A stretch of DNA of 55,872 bases from Burkholderiaceae bacterium (GCA_030158305.1 JAOATE010000027.1:1-55872), one strand, 5' to 3'; counted from the first letter of the stretch, positions 1 to 9,191 are shown. Notes: generated by a model from the sequence alone, not told the origin. Numbers and translations are program-made.

Positions 1-5
1 CCCTC

Positions 6-779
6 TTGCAAGGACAAAAAAGCGGACATCAGTCCGCTTTTTCCTTATGTCCAAATGAAATTCAAATTTGGTACGCAAAGCCCCAATCATTTAACAATGC
101 GGTCGTTCAGGAGAGATTTCGTTCCTGGCTTTCTCCTCAAGAACTCACAGTCCTCGATGCCTTCCGTTTTGAACGTCACCGACGAACCTATTTGGTTGCC
201 CATGCCTTAACAAGGGCTGCCCTCTCCCTCAGCCTGGAGGTCAAACCCTCCGCCTGGCAATTTCATACAAACACCTTTGGCAAGCCGTTTATTGCCCCTC
301 CCCTCGATACGCACGGCATTCATTTCAACCTCAGCCACACCGAGGGCTTGGTAGCCGTTGCCATGACAAAACTTGGTGCGATTGGGATTGATGTCGAATC
401 AATCAATCGAGAAACAAGCATCCTAGAACTTGCCAGCGACATCTTGAGCACGAGTGAACATCTCGATCTGAAACAGCAATCAAAAGCAGAGCAACATGCG
501 CGTTTGCTAAAGTACTGGACGCTCAAAGAAGCTTTTGTCAAAGCAACAGGGCTTGGCTTGACATCGGGACTGCAGTCTCATGCCTTTGATCTTGAGGCAC
601 ACCCTCACCCTAGGTTGTTAACTCAAACGGATACACAACCGAGTGAATGGCTCTTTAGACAGTACACCCTGCCCACCGGACACATTCTTGCCCTAGCCCA
701 CCATCAGCCTGACACAGACAACACCTTCGTTTCACTGAAAGAGGCTCTCTGGCTTCAAGAGAGCGCAGAACTCGGTTAA
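6..779 (+). CDS. 4'-phosphopantetheinyl transferase superfamily protein (Sfp type)
   Basis: This enzyme would move the phosphopantetheine arm of coenzyme A onto a conserved serine of acyl or peptidyl carrier proteins. The family's magnesium-binding GIDVE motif is present near residue 128, preceded by a HFNLSHTEG segment near residue 105 and followed by the WTLKEAFVKA signature near residue 172. The length of about 240-257 aa fits Sfp/AcpT-type enzymes. The start is unresolved. The only conventional in-frame start is TTG at position 6, which sits before a strong terminator hairpin (17-42). Convincing family similarity begins only around IQIWYAKP (residue 19 onward), where just ATT codons are available, and the frame is also open to the window edge. 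No carrier-protein or synthase gene is nearby, so the substrate is unknown. Confidence 0.85.
   Translation: MQGQKSGHQSAFSLCPNEIQIWYAKPQSFNNAVVQERFRSWLSPQELTVLDAFRFERHRRTYLVAHALTRAALSLSLEVKPSAWQFHTNTFGKPFIAPPLDTHGIHFNLSHTEGLVAVAMTKLGAIGIDVESINRETSILELASDILSTSEHLDLKQQSKAEQHARLLKYWTLKEAFVKATGLGLTSGLQSHAFDLEAHPHPRLLTQTDTQPSEWLFRQYTLPTGHILALAHHQPDTDNTFVSLKEALWLQESAELG
17..42. terminator. Bidirectional intrinsic terminator-like hairpin
   Basis: A perfect 11-bp stem (17-27 against 32-42) closes a 4-base loop, with an A-run on the left arm and a T-run on the right, so it can work on either strand. It probably ends a gene lying before this window. It falls inside the only open N-terminal extension of the phosphopantetheinyl transferase, which makes that gene's start doubtful. 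Confidence 0.75.
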
Positions 780-829
780 GGTGATGAAGTACTCAGTCAT
801 TAAACTTAATCGTCCGACACCTCCTCACC

Positions 830-1873
830 ATGAATCTAAACACTCTCGAATTTAGAAGTGATAACTGCGGCAGTGCCGCCCCAGAAATCATCGAAGCACT
901 TGTGCGTGCAAACCAGGGTTGCGCAGTCGGTTACGGCGCAGACGCACTCACCACAGAGCTCAACAGCAAGCTGAGCGAAGTGTTTGAGACTAAGCTCCGA
1001 GTCTTTCCAATTCCAACAGGTACAGGTGCGAATGCACTTGCACTCGCGGCGACCGGTACGCCCTTTGGTGCGGTCTATTGCAGCCCAGAAGCGCACATCA
1101 ACACGTCCGAATGCAACGCAGTCGGTTTTTTTGGTAGTGGCCTCAAGGTGTCACCGATTGAAGGCACACACGGAAAAGTTTGCCCCATTTTTCTGGAAAA
1201 TAACTTAAATTCGGCAGGCTTTGGGCAAGCCCACAAGAGCCAACCAGTCGCACTGAATCTTGTTCAAGCCACTGACCTTGGCGCCGTATATAGCACCGAT
1301 GAAATCACGCATCTGAGCGCCCTCGCCCACGCACGAAAACTCACTGTTCATATGGATGGTGCACGCTTTGCGAACGCGCTCGCACACCTCGCATGCAGCC
1401 CCGCTGAAATGACTTGGAAGGCAGGTGTAGATATTCTTTCGCTTGGTGTCACCAAGAACGGCGGCTTACTCAGCGATGCCATCGTCGTGTTTAATCCAGA
1501 CATCGCGAACAACATTGATTTTCATCTCAGACGAGGTGGCATGATTTGGTCAAAAATGCGTTTTGCCTCCGCGCAGATTTTGGCCTATGTCGAAAATGAT
1601 CTTTGGTTACGCTTGGCCAGACAATCGAATGCGGCTGCCCAACAACTTGCGCAAGGCATTCAACTGATTCCTGGTGCACGCCTCATCGCACCGGTTCAAG
1701 CCAACGAGCTCTTTGTCGAAATGTCTGCAACCGCCCTTGATCGACTCGCAAACCAAGGCGTACTCTTTTACAGAAGAGGCCCAGAGCTTGCGCGCTTTGT
1801 CTGTCGCTGGGATACAACCACAAAAGAAGTTGAACAATTACTCACACTCATCCAAACGGGATTAAGCACATGA
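830..1873 (+). CDS. Threonine aldolase / beta-eliminating lyase family PLP enzyme
   Basis: This is a fold-type I, PLP-dependent enzyme of the low-specificity L-threonine aldolase group, which cleaves L-threonine or L-allo-threonine to glycine and acetaldehyde. The N-terminal FRSDNCGSAAP segment, the HMDGARFANA motif near residue 174 (cofactor-binding Asp, substrate Arg) and the GVTKNGG segment with the probable Schiff-base lysine at residue 209 all match the family. The length of 347 aa is usual. It starts 50 bases after the upstream gene and overlaps the next gene by 4 bases (ATGA), so the two are probably translated together. Related aminotransferase-fold lyases could have another beta-hydroxy amino acid substrate; the family is secure, the substrate is inferred. 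Confidence 0.88.
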   Translation: MNLNTLEFRSDNCGSAAPEIIEALVRANQGCAVGYGADALTTELNSKLSEVFETKLRVFPIPTGTGANALALAATGTPFGAVYCSPEAHINTSECNAVGFFGSGLKVSPIEGTHGKVCPIFLENNLNSAGFGQAHKSQPVALNLVQATDLGAVYSTDEITHLSALAHARKLTVHMDGARFANALAHLACSPAEMTWKAGVDILSLGVTKNGGLLSDAIVVFNPDIANNIDFHLRRGGMIWSKMRFASAQILAYVENDLWLRLARQSNAAAQQLAQGIQLIPGARLIAPVQANELFVEMSATALDRLANQGVLFYRRGPELARFVCRWDTTTKEVEQLLTLIQTGLST

Positions 1874-2229
1874 ATAAGCTGATACGTCATTTCCTAAGCA
1901 TGACCCTCTTAGGGCTCCTCGCAATGACTGGGACCGCCTCTGCCTCAGGACTGACTCTGACACAATATCGTGAATGGCAACGGGATCCAATTAAAAAGGA
2001 AATGCTCAACACGTACACGGCCGGTATGGGACAGGGTGTCACTTTTGCGAATGTTTACAACAAGACACAGAAAGTACCGATGATATTTTGTCCACCTGGT
2101 GACCTACCCATGACGGGCGACCTCACTAATATCGTGCTTGCAAAATTTATCGCAAAAAATAACTTTAAGCCCACAGATGAGATTTCAATTATTTTGATTT
2201 TTGCTCTTAAGGATGCGTATCCCTGCTAA
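1870..2229 (+). CDS. Small secreted protein with Rap1a/Tai-type domain
   Basis: The 119-aa product has a signal peptide (residues 1 to about 26, ending TASASG), so it should be periplasmic. The mature part has two widely spaced cysteines: FCPPGD near residue 74 and the C-terminal ALKDAYPC. Between them is a helical stretch. This resembles the Rap1a/Tai family of small periplasmic proteins, which includes immunity proteins against type VI amidase effectors and many proteins of unknown role. Its ATG overlaps the stop of the aldolase gene (ATGA), so it is coupled to a metabolic gene rather than to an effector gene. No T6SS or amidase gene is in the window. The family call rests on the Cys/AL..A.PC pattern read by eye and is moderate; an immunity role is not supported by context. 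Confidence 0.6.
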   Translation: MNKLIRHFLSMTLLGLLAMTGTASASGLTLTQYREWQRDPIKKEMLNTYTAGMGQGVTFANVYNKTQKVPMIFCPPGDLPMTGDLTNIVLAKFIAKNNFKPTDEISIILIFALKDAYPC

Positions 2230-2251
2230 GAGAATCTGTCACTTAAAAAAC

Positions 2252-2286
2252 AAAGGGACTAACTCTTTTTGAGAGTTAGTCCCTTT
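2252..2286. terminator. Strong bidirectional intrinsic terminator
   Basis: A perfect 14-bp stem (2252-2265 with 2273-2286) has a 7-base loop and T-runs readable on both strands. It ends the aldolase/secreted-protein transcript on the plus strand and the tRNA-Pro transcript on the minus strand. Confidence 0.88.
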
Positions 2287-2293
2287 TTAATAC

Positions 2294-2372
<79 letters not shown>

Positions 2373-2373
2373 A

Positions 2374-2412
2374 GAAAAAAATTATAACAGAGTCGGCGCC
2401 ACGCTTGATAAC
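2374..2412 (-). promoter_or_regulatory. Probable promoter of tRNA-Pro, minus strand
   Basis: On the minus strand a perfect -10 hexamer TATAAT (2381-2386) overlaps the stop codon of the merR-like gene and is followed by a run of T. The predicted start of transcription is about 5 bases before the tRNA. The -35 region lies inside the merR coding sequence and is weak; TTATCA with a 19-base spacer is the best match. The tRNA may also be read from the upstream operon. Confidence 0.5.
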
Positions 2413-2771
2413 AAGTCTTTGATCCCCACAAGCTCTGTGCGTAATGCATTGAGTTCAAGCGCAGTCAAACGCACTGCTGCATCAGGATCTTGTGGCGTCT
2501 CACGGCCTTCACTCAGACGATTACGCGCCCCACTGATGGTGAAGCCTTGTTCGTATAACAACTCACGAATTTTACGAATTAACAACACCTCATGGTGCTG
2601 ATAATAGCGGCGATTGCCGCGACGTTTAACCGGCTTGAGCTGCGTAAATTCTTGTTCCCAATAGCGCAACACATGCGGCTTGACTCCGCACAAATCGCTC
2701 ACTTCACCAATCGTGAAGTAACGCTTTGCGGGAATGGGGGGAAGCACAACGGACTTATCAGTAATAGTCAT
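2382..2771 (-). CDS. MerR-family transcriptional regulator
   Basis: This 129-aa protein has an N-terminal winged-helix MerR domain: [25 protein letters not shown] at about residues 18-42, then the RRGNRRYYQ wing. A short helical tail follows and has no cysteine cluster, so it does not look like a metal sensor. It lies 41 bases downstream of ihfA on the same strand and before tRNA-Pro, an arrangement widely conserved in Burkholderiales, and is therefore probably cotranscribed with pheST-ihfA. The effector and target genes are unknown. The family assignment is secure. Confidence 0.9.
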   Translation of the reverse strand: MTITDKSVVLPPIPAKRYFTIGEVSDLCGVKPHVLRYWEQEFTQLKPVKRRGNRRYYQHHEVLLIRKIRELLYEQGFTISGARNRLSEGRETPQDPDAAVRLTALELNALRTELVGIKDLLSSVAPTLL

Positions 2772-2812
2772 AACCCAGTCGAATTGCTAAATACAGTTAC
2801 ACCAGTGTATCG

Positions 2813-3130
2813 CTAACTGGCAGAAACAGGTTCACCTGGATGCTCCACCGCACCTTTGAGCTTTTGACTCGCGTGGAAAGTGACCACGCGTCTAGCTGCG
2901 ATAGGAATAGTTTCACCCGTTTTTGGATTCCGACCTGGACGAGGTGGTTTGTGCCGCACTTGAAAATTACCAAAACCAGAAAGCTTGACCGGCTCTCCTC
3001 GTGCCAAAGCATCGCGAATCTCTTCAAAAAAAGTATCCACGATATCCTTAGCTTCACGCTTGTTTAATCCAACGCGATCAAACAACATCTCAGCGAGTTC
3101 AGCCTTGGTTAACGTTCTTGGTTCTGTCAT
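2813..3130 (-). CDS. ihfA: Integration host factor subunit alpha
   Basis: IHF-alpha pairs with IHF-beta to bind and sharply bend DNA, assisting sigma-54 promoters, replication and recombination. The sequence has the canonical [16 protein letters not shown] start, KLSGFGNF in the body and the DNA-intercalating arm [13 protein letters not shown] chose ATG at 3130 (105 aa) because family members begin M-x-LTKAEL; an upstream in-frame TTG at 3139 would add only three residues. It follows pheT as in E. coli, 37 bases downstream. IHF is relevant to the glnK sigma-54 promoter in this same window, though no IHF site was identified there. Confidence 0.97.
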   Translation of the reverse strand: MTEPRTLTKAELAEMLFDRVGLNKREAKDIVDTFFEEIRDALARGEPVKLSGFGNFQVRHKPPRPGRNPKTGETIPIAARRVVTFHASQKLKGAVEHPGEPVSAS

Positions 3131-3167
3131 TTTTATCAATTATCAAATATTGGATGATTCACCAAGA

Positions 3168-5579
3168 CTATCTTGGACGAGCCTGATGACCGACTTCAAG
3201 CGCCTCGCGGATTTTGCTCATGCAAGCATCCACGCGCGCATCGTCAAGGGTCACTTCATTGTCTTGCAACGACACCCTAAAAGCCAAACTCTTTTCTTTC
3301 GATTCACTCTTAGCGGGATCTCTCCACACGTCAAACAGACCAACATGCTGCACAACGCTCAAACTTTGGTCACCCGCTATCGTTGTTGCTATGGTATCCA
3401 ATAAGGCCTGAACAGGCGTATCGGTAGAAACCCAAATAGCTAAGTCTCTCTGAACAAGCGGCTGGCGCGAAAGCTCTCTGACCTCTGGCATGGCGATTGA
3501 GGTCAACGCATCAAGACTCACCTCAAGTAAAACGGGTGCAGTGGAAAGCTCTTGCTCCTGGACCCAGCGAGGATGTAACTCTCCAATCCAACCAATATGC
3601 TTGCCATCAAGCTCAATCTCAGCACTGCGTCCAGGATGCAAAATGGGGTGCTGTTTCACGTTGAAGCGAAGGGATGAAGCTTTGATACCAAACAAGGTTT
3701 CGAGGTCGTGCTTGACGTCGTAGAAATCCACAGATCGAGTGGGCTCTCCCCACTGATCCTCTCGCACATTCCCCCAAGCAGCAAGCGCGACATATTGGGG
3801 TTGATGAATACCTGCGACAGTCAACGGGCCATCCTTGACTAAAGCGTCCTTCATAAAGACTCGGCCAAGCTCAAATACTCGCACGCGTGATTGCTTACGG
3901 TTCGCGTTGTATCGAATATTTGCAATCAAGCCTGGCAGCAAAGATGAACGCATCACCGCTAACTGGCTAGCAATCGGGTTGAGCAAACGAATAGGATCAG
4001 ACTGACCACACATCGCCTCCTCCCAAGCCGTCTCTACAAAGGAAAAGTTAATGACTTCCTGATAACCCAAACCGGCAACTTGATGGCGAATCTTATGCGC
4101 CGATCGAGTCACCTCGGGATCCATACGCATACGTGCAGCCGCAATCGGTGGCACTGCAGGAATATTTTCAAAGCCAACAATCCGAGCGATTTCCTCGATC
4201 AAATCTTCTTCGATCTGAATATCAAAACGATAGGAAGGCGGGTCAACGACAAACACCTTGTCTGACACGGTGTAAGAAAATCCAAGGCGAGTGAACGTTT
4301 GTTCGACATCTGCCTGGCTAACATTCACACCAAGAATGCGGCAACAACGCTCCAGTCTCATTTTGACGGGAAGACGCTTTGGCAAATTGATATGCTGATC
4401 ATCAATCGGCCCCGCCTGTCCACCACAAATATCAATGATTAAATTTGTAATGAAATCAATATGTTCCGGGATATTATTAAAGTCAACTCCGCGCTCAAAA
4501 CGGTGACTGGCTTCGGAGTTGAGTTTAAGCTTGCGTGCACGCCCGGCAATCGCATCCGGATACCAAAATGCTGCTTCGAGATAAATATTCTGCGTATCGA
4601 GAGATACGGCGACACCGAGTCCACCCATGATGCCAGCCAAGCTTTCCGGTGCACCACCACTGGCAATCACGCCATAAGACTCATCGAGCTCGATCGTCTG
4701 CTCATTGAGCAAAGTCAGTGTTTCTCCTCGACGTCCCCAACGAATTTCCATCTTTGGTTCGGGTAACTTGTCCAGATCGAAGACATGGGTTGGACGACCA
4801 AGCTCAAGCATCACATAGTTGGAAATATCAACCAAGGCCGTCACCGAACGCTGTCCAGCACGCTCCAGACGCTCAACCATCCAGGCGGGAGTTTCTGCGC
4901 GAGCATTGACGCCACGCACAATTCGACCACCGAAGCGACCGCACAAATCAGGAGCCTGCACATCAACTGGCAGCATCTCATCGAGCGTTACCTGAACCGG
5001 CGTCATGGCAGGCATACACAACTCAGCGCCTGTCAGAGCGGCGACTTCGCGGGCAACACCTAAGATCGACAAGCAATCCGCACGATTGGGTGTGAGCTTG
5101 AGTGTGAAAAGCGTGTCGTCAAGATCGAGGGCTTGGCGAATACTCTGCCCCACGGTCGCGCTCTCTGGTAGCACTAATAATCCACCGTGATCTTGCGATA
5201 AACCTAACTCGCGGGCCGAGCACAGCATGCCAGAGGACTCAACGCCTCGCATCTTGGCGATGCCAATTTTCATTCCACCCGGCAATATTGCACCAACGGT
5301 TGCAAGCGGTACTTTGAGACCCGCAGCCGCGTTAGGGGCGCCACATACGATTTGAATCGGCGCACCCGCGCCCGTATCCACCATACATACGCGAAGTTTG
5401 TCAGCATTGGGGTGCTGTTCAGCACTGATAATGTGCGCCACCACCACACCAGAAAATTCTGGTGCGACAGGGTTGGTCTCTTCGACCTCCAGACCTGCCA
5501 TCGTCAAGCGGTGTGACAGCTCCTCGGAGGAGATTTCAGGATTAACGAGGGCGCGTAGCCAGGACTCAGGAAATTGCAT
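3168..5579 (-). CDS. pheT: Phenylalanine--tRNA ligase beta subunit
   Basis: This is the large subunit of the cytosolic alpha2-beta2 enzyme that charges tRNA-Phe. At 803 aa it has the full bacterial set of domains. An N-terminal tRNA-binding OB fold (roughly residues 40-150) contains VCGAPN. B3/B4 editing and B5 domains fill the middle (ERCCRILGVNVSQADVEQ near 405). The ferredoxin-like anticodon-binding domain ends the protein (QPLVQRDLAIWV and SLAFRVSLQ near the C-terminus). It starts 27 bases after pheS and is followed by ihfA, the conserved gene order. No defect is visible. Confidence 0.98.
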   Translation of the reverse strand: MQFPESWLRALVNPEISSEELSHRLTMAGLEVEETNPVAPEFSGVVVAHIISAEQHPNADKLRVCMVDTGAGAPIQIVCGAPNAAAGLKVPLATVGAILPGGMKIGIAKMRGVESSGMLCSARELGLSQDHGGLLVLPESATVGQSIRQALDLDDTLFTLKLTPNRADCLSILGVAREVAALTGAELCMPAMTPVQVTLDEMLPVDVQAPDLCGRFGGRIVRGVNARAETPAWMVERLERAGQRSVTALVDISNYVMLELGRPTHVFDLDKLPEPKMEIRWGRRGETLTLLNEQTIELDESYGVIASGGAPESLAGIMGGLGVAVSLDTQNIYLEAAFWYPDAIAGRARKLKLNSEASHRFERGVDFNNIPEHIDFITNLIIDICGGQAGPIDDQHINLPKRLPVKMRLERCCRILGVNVSQADVEQTFTRLGFSYTVSDKVFVVDPPSYRFDIQIEEDLIEEIARIVGFENIPAVPPIAAARMRMDPEVTRSAHKIRHQVAGLGYQEVINFSFVETAWEEAMCGQSDPIRLLNPIASQLAVMRSSLLPGLIANIRYNANRKQSRVRVFELGRVFMKDALVKDGPLTVAGIHQPQYVALAAWGNVREDQWGEPTRSVDFYDVKHDLETLFGIKASSLRFNVKQHPILHPGRSAEIELDGKHIGWIGELHPRWVQEQELSTAPVLLEVSLDALTSIAMPEVRELSRQPLVQRDLAIWVSTDTPVQALLDTIATTIAGDQSLSVVQHVGLFDVWRDPAKSESKEKSLAFRVSLQDNEVTLDDARVDACMSKIREALEVGHQARPR

Positions 5580-5606
5580 GTTGAACCGTCTCGGGTCAGT
5601 ACTAAA

Positions 5607-6629
5607 TTAATCGTTGAACTGGCGAAGAAAACGCAGATCACCTTCAAAGAACTGTCTAAGATCATTGACCCCGTAGCGCAACATGGTCAGTCTTTCAAGG
5701 CCTGAACCAAAAGCAAAACCGATGTAACGCTCGGGATCCAAACCAAAGTTGCGCACCACATCAGGGTGCACCTGACCCGAGCCGGAAATCTCTAACCAGC
5801 GACCCTTGTTGGGACCCGACGTAAACATCATGTCGATTTCGGCAGAGGGTTCGGTAAACGGGAAAAATGAGGGTCGAAAACGCAACTCGAGATCTTCAGT
5901 TTCAAAGAAACAACGTAAAAAGTTGGTGTACACACCTTTCAAGTCTGCGAACGAGATATTCTCTGCAATCCATAGGCCCTCGACCTGATGAAACATTGGC
6001 GAGTGTGTCGCATCGCTGTCAACGCGATATGTCCGGCCGGGCGCAATGACCTTGATCGGGGGTTTGTTCATCCGCGCATAACGCACTTGCATCGGGCTCG
6101 TGTGTGTGCGCAACAACAAAGGCAGACCCTTGTCGTCTTTCATGTCCACATAAAAGGTGTCCTGCATCGAACGGGCAGGATGATTTTCTGGATTGTTGAG
6201 CGCGGTAAAGTTTGTCCAATCATTCTCGATTTCGGGGCCGTCGGCCACATCGAAACCAATTGATTTGAAAATCTCTTCTACCCGCTGCCACGTACGTATC
6301 ACGGGATGTACGCCACCCGCAGCGATTCCGCGCCCTGGCAAGCTCACGTCAATCGTCTCGGCGGCAAGACGCGCATCCAATTGCGCCTGTGCCAAAGCAG
6401 CTCTGCGCGCATTGAGCAAGGCTTCGATCTGCTGCTTAATCTGATTGATACGCGCACCCTCTTCGCGCTTGGCCTCGGCATCTAACTTTGCCAAGCCTTT
6501 CATCATCTCAGTCAGACTGCCCTGCTTGCCCAAAAAGCGCGCTTTGGCGTTTTCGAGAGAAGCAGCATCCGTTGCTTGTGCAAACTGCTGTTGGGCCTGC
6601 TCAATCAGGTCATTGACTATCTGAGTCAT
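5607..6629 (-). CDS. pheS: Phenylalanine--tRNA ligase alpha subunit
   Basis: This is the catalytic subunit that activates phenylalanine with ATP and transfers it to tRNA-Phe. The 340-aa length is standard. The N-terminal third is a coiled coil that grips the tRNA. Class II motifs follow: motif 2 around TFYVDMKD and [12 protein letters not shown], and motif 3 in [17 protein letters not shown] near the C-terminus. The ATG at 6629 matches the family start. It lies 83 bases after rplT, with a terminator-like hairpin between, and just before pheT. Confidence 0.98.
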   Translation of the reverse strand: MTQIVNDLIEQAQQQFAQATDAASLENAKARFLGKQGSLTEMMKGLAKLDAEAKREEGARINQIKQQIEALLNARRAALAQAQLDARLAAETIDVSLPGRGIAAGGVHPVIRTWQRVEEIFKSIGFDVADGPEIENDWTNFTALNNPENHPARSMQDTFYVDMKDDKGLPLLLRTHTSPMQVRYARMNKPPIKVIAPGRTYRVDSDATHSPMFHQVEGLWIAENISFADLKGVYTNFLRCFFETEDLELRFRPSFFPFTEPSAEIDMMFTSGPNKGRWLEISGSGQVHPDVVRNFGLDPERYIGFAFGSGLERLTMLRYGVNDLRQFFEGDLRFLRQFND

Positions 6630-6666
6630 CGCTGGAAAACCTTAGAGAAACGAAGCTTAAAAATGC

Positions 6667-6691
6667 AAACGGAGCCAAAGAGGCCCCGTTT
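6667..6691 (-). terminator. Terminator or attenuator hairpin between rplT and pheS
   Basis: On the minus strand a 10-bp stem (one G-U pair; arms 6682-6691 and 6667-6676) with a 5-base loop is followed by GCATTTTTAAG. It could partly end the rpmI-rplT transcript or act as an attenuator for pheST, as happens in enterobacteria. No convincing ATG-led, Phe-rich leader peptide precedes it; the only peptide found before the stem is three codons long. Confidence 0.5.
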
Positions 6692-6712
6692 ACAGATACA
6701 TCTAGTCAGAGC

Positions 6713-7072
6713 TTAGGCAGCCAACACAGATTTGACCTGATTGACGACGGCAGCAAAACCAGCCTTGTCATGAACGGCCATATCTGCCAAGACCTTGCGA
6801 TCGAGTTCGATAGCCGCTTTCTTCAGACCAGCAACAAACACGCTGTATGTCACACCATGCTCGCGGACAGCCGCGTTGATACGCGTGATCCACAGTGCGC
6901 GGAATGTGCGCTTTTTGTTACGACGATCACGATAGGCGTACTGACCTGCACGCATGACCGCCTGTTTGGCGATACGGAAAACATTACCGCGGCGACCGCG
7001 ATAACCTTTCGCTGCTGTAATAACTTTTTTGTGACGGGCTCTGGCCGTTACACCACGTTTTACGCGAGGCAT
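6713..7072 (-). CDS. rplT: 50S ribosomal protein L20
   Basis: L20 binds 23S rRNA early in assembly of the large ribosomal subunit and in many bacteria also represses its own operon. The 119-aa product has the basic N-terminal tail ([16 protein letters not shown]) and the globular RNA-binding part ([18 protein letters not shown]). It follows rpmI by 13 bases on the same strand. Confidence 0.98.
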   Translation of the reverse strand: MPRVKRGVTARARHKKVITAAKGYRGRRGNVFRIAKQAVMRAGQYAYRDRRNKKRTFRALWITRINAAVREHGVTYSVFVAGLKKAAIELDRKVLADMAVHDKAGFAAVVNQVKSVLAA

Positions 7073-7085
7073 TGTTTATCTCCTA

Positions 7086-7283
7086 TCAAGCGAAAGGCAT
7101 CATGGCTTTAACTGAAGCCACGTTTGTTTTGTCGACCGCTGCGGAACCGCGCAACTGGCGCTTGTTCTTGGTGGTTTTCTTGGTAAGGATGTGGCGTTTA
7201 AAAGCCTGGCCTCGCTTGATCGATCCGCTGCCGCGAACCTGAAAGCGCTTTGCAGCACTTTTCTTGGTCTTCATCTTGGGCAT
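7086..7283 (-). CDS. rpmI: 50S ribosomal protein L35
   Basis: This is a small, very basic large-subunit protein of 65 aa, beginning [14 protein letters not shown] as the family does. It precedes rplT. In most relatives it is directly preceded by infC, but here infC lies 7.6 kb away and the 265 bases upstream (7284-7548) are non-coding, so rpmI-rplT must have a promoter of its own there. I could not pick a convincing -35/-10 pair by eye. Confidence 0.97.
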   Translation of the reverse strand: MPKMKTKKSAAKRFQVRGSGSIKRGQAFKRHILTKKTTKNKRQLRGSAAVDKTNVASVKAMMPFA

Positions 7284-7523
7284 ATCAATTCCTGTTACTT
7301 AAACTTGTACCCTGCAGGTGCCCCGAAAAGCCGATCTGACAATAACAGTCAAACATGACTTTCAGTTCTTGATAACCCCAGCGTACTTTTCATACTGCTT
7401 TTTGTACTGCGATCTGTGCGGAAGTATTCACTTCACTTTTGCACAAATTAATCTCTTTCTCAATATAGCTTTTCCGAGAAAGCCTTTGATTATATGACAT
7501 ATTTTCATTGTTTGCAGCATCTA

Positions 7524-7541
7524 TATCGGTCTGGACCGATA
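7524..7541. repeat. Perfect 18-bp palindrome downstream of comM
   Basis: TATCGGTCTGGACCGATA is an 8-2-8 palindrome 7 bases past the comM stop codon and about 240 bases upstream of rpmI. No T-run follows on the minus strand, so it is a poor intrinsic terminator. It could be a protein-binding site or a transcript-end hairpin. Confidence 0.4.
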
Positions 7542-7548
7542 AAACATG

Positions 7549-9051
7549 TCAGGCTGCCTTGAAACGATATTGAAATGCTTCGGCAATGTGCCTAGTATCT
7601 ATTGAGTGATATTCATCGAGATCCGCAATAGTACGAGAAACGCGACGCACACGCTGAATCGAGCGAGCGGACAGATAATACCGGTCAATCAGTTGATCTA
7701 GCAGTGTTTTTGCCCCTAAAGTCATTGGGCAGTGAGTCTCCAACAAGCCGTCATCCAAACGCGCGTTCAAACCCCCTTGTCTGCTTTTTTGCCTCGCCCA
7801 GGCTGAACCTACACGTTCACGCACTAGAGTGGAGCCCTCTCCGACCGGCAAATCTAGCCATTTTTCCTTTTCCTGGGTCACATGAATCTGTAAGTCAATC
7901 CGGTCAACGAGAGGCCCCGAGACGCGTGACTGGTAAGCGAGTATTTGTTCAGGACGACACTTACACGCGCGCTTAGGATGACCGTGCCAACCGCAGGGGC
8001 ATGGATTCATCGTGGCAATGAGTTGAAAATCAGCGGGGTACACCACTTTCATATTGGCACGTGCGAGCGCGATCTCATAATTTTCAAGTGGCTCTCGAAG
8101 GGCTTCGCGGATCCGACGCTCAAACTCTGGCAATTCGTCCAGCAATAAAACTCCGCGATGCGCAAGAGAAACTTCTCCGGGTCGAGGCTTCAGTCCTCCG
8201 CCTACCATTGCAGCCAAAGAGGCCGAATGATGGGGTGTTCGAAATGGACGAGCGACACTCAGGGGTTGTGCAACCCCTGCAAAAGCAGCAATCGATGCCA
8301 CCTCGAGAGACTCAGACTCCGTGAGGTCAGGCAAAATACCTGGCAAACGTCTCGCCAACATACTTTTGCCCACTCCCGGCGTTCCCGCCAGCAGCATACT
8401 GTGCCCTCCTGCTGCGGCAAGTTCTAGTGCCCTTCGTGCCAGTAACTGACCACGCAGGTCAGACAAGCAAGGCTGCTGGTTGGGTGGCGCAAGGGAAATC
8501 GAAGGAGTGATGGGCAACAAAGGACTGATGCAATTGAGATGGCTGACCACTTCAGCTAAGCAGGAGGCACCCAACACTGAAATTCCGGGGACTCGCGAAG
8601 CATCTTCTGCGTCCAACATCGGCAAAAGCAAGCTCGCGTGTCGATGGGTGCGCGCAACAGCCAAAGCAATCGCTAAAGCGCCTCTCGTCGAAACAAGTGC
8701 ACCCGTGAGTGAGAGTTCACCCGCCAACACCAGATTAGACATCACAGAGGCACAGCGCGCGGCAGCTTGCCCAGAGACTAATAAAACTCCAAGAGCGATC
8801 GGCAGGTCAAAGCGTCCAGACTCTTTAGGAATGTCGGCGGGAGAAAGATTGACTGTCAGGCGACCCAGCGGAAACTCAAAACCACTGCTCAGGATTGCGG
8901 CTCGGACTCGTTCGCGGCTCTCGCGCACCTCCGCATCCGCTAGACCGACAATGCCAAAACTTGGAAGCCCCCGTGCCAGATGAACCTCGACACGCACGGT
9001 CGGGGCATCTAAACCTACAAGTGAACGACTCAATAAAACAGCAAGAGACAT
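7549..9051 (-). CDS. comM: YifB/ComM family Mg-chelatase-like AAA+ ATPase
   Basis: ComM is a hexameric helicase that promotes branch migration when donor DNA is integrated during natural transformation; it is widespread even in species not known to be competent. The protein has the N-terminal Lon-like fold (MSLAVLLSRSLVGLDAP onward), a Walker A loop GTPGVGKSMLARR near residue 220, and the family's CPCGWHGHPKRACKC cysteine cluster near residue 350. I start it at the ATG at 9051 (500 aa), matching the family N-terminus; the frame stays open 13 codons further. It lies on the minus strand after ubiK. Confidence 0.93.
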   Translation of the reverse strand: MSLAVLLSRSLVGLDAPTVRVEVHLARGLPSFGIVGLADAEVRESRERVRAAILSSGFEFPLGRLTVNLSPADIPKESGRFDLPIALGVLLVSGQAAARCASVMSNLVLAGELSLTGALVSTRGALAIALAVARTHRHASLLLPMLDAEDASRVPGISVLGASCLAEVVSHLNCISPLLPITPSISLAPPNQQPCLSDLRGQLLARRALELAAAGGHSMLLAGTPGVGKSMLARRLPGILPDLTESESLEVASIAAFAGVAQPLSVARPFRTPHHSASLAAMVGGGLKPRPGEVSLAHRGVLLLDELPEFERRIREALREPLENYEIALARANMKVVYPADFQLIATMNPCPCGWHGHPKRACKCRPEQILAYQSRVSGPLVDRIDLQIHVTQEKEKWLDLPVGEGSTLVRERVGSAWARQKSRQGGLNARLDDGLLETHCPMTLGAKTLLDQLIDRYYLSARSIQRVRRVSRTIADLDEYHSIDTRHIAEAFQYRFKAA

Positions 9052-9191
9052 GGTGCGCCCAAAACTGCAAAGTATGCAGTGGACGCTCACACAAAGGATG
9101 AACTCTAGCTCAATACATCCACCTCGGAAAGTACTGGCGGCACAGAATATGTAAGCAAAAACATAGACTTACAGAACAAGTGGATACAGAC

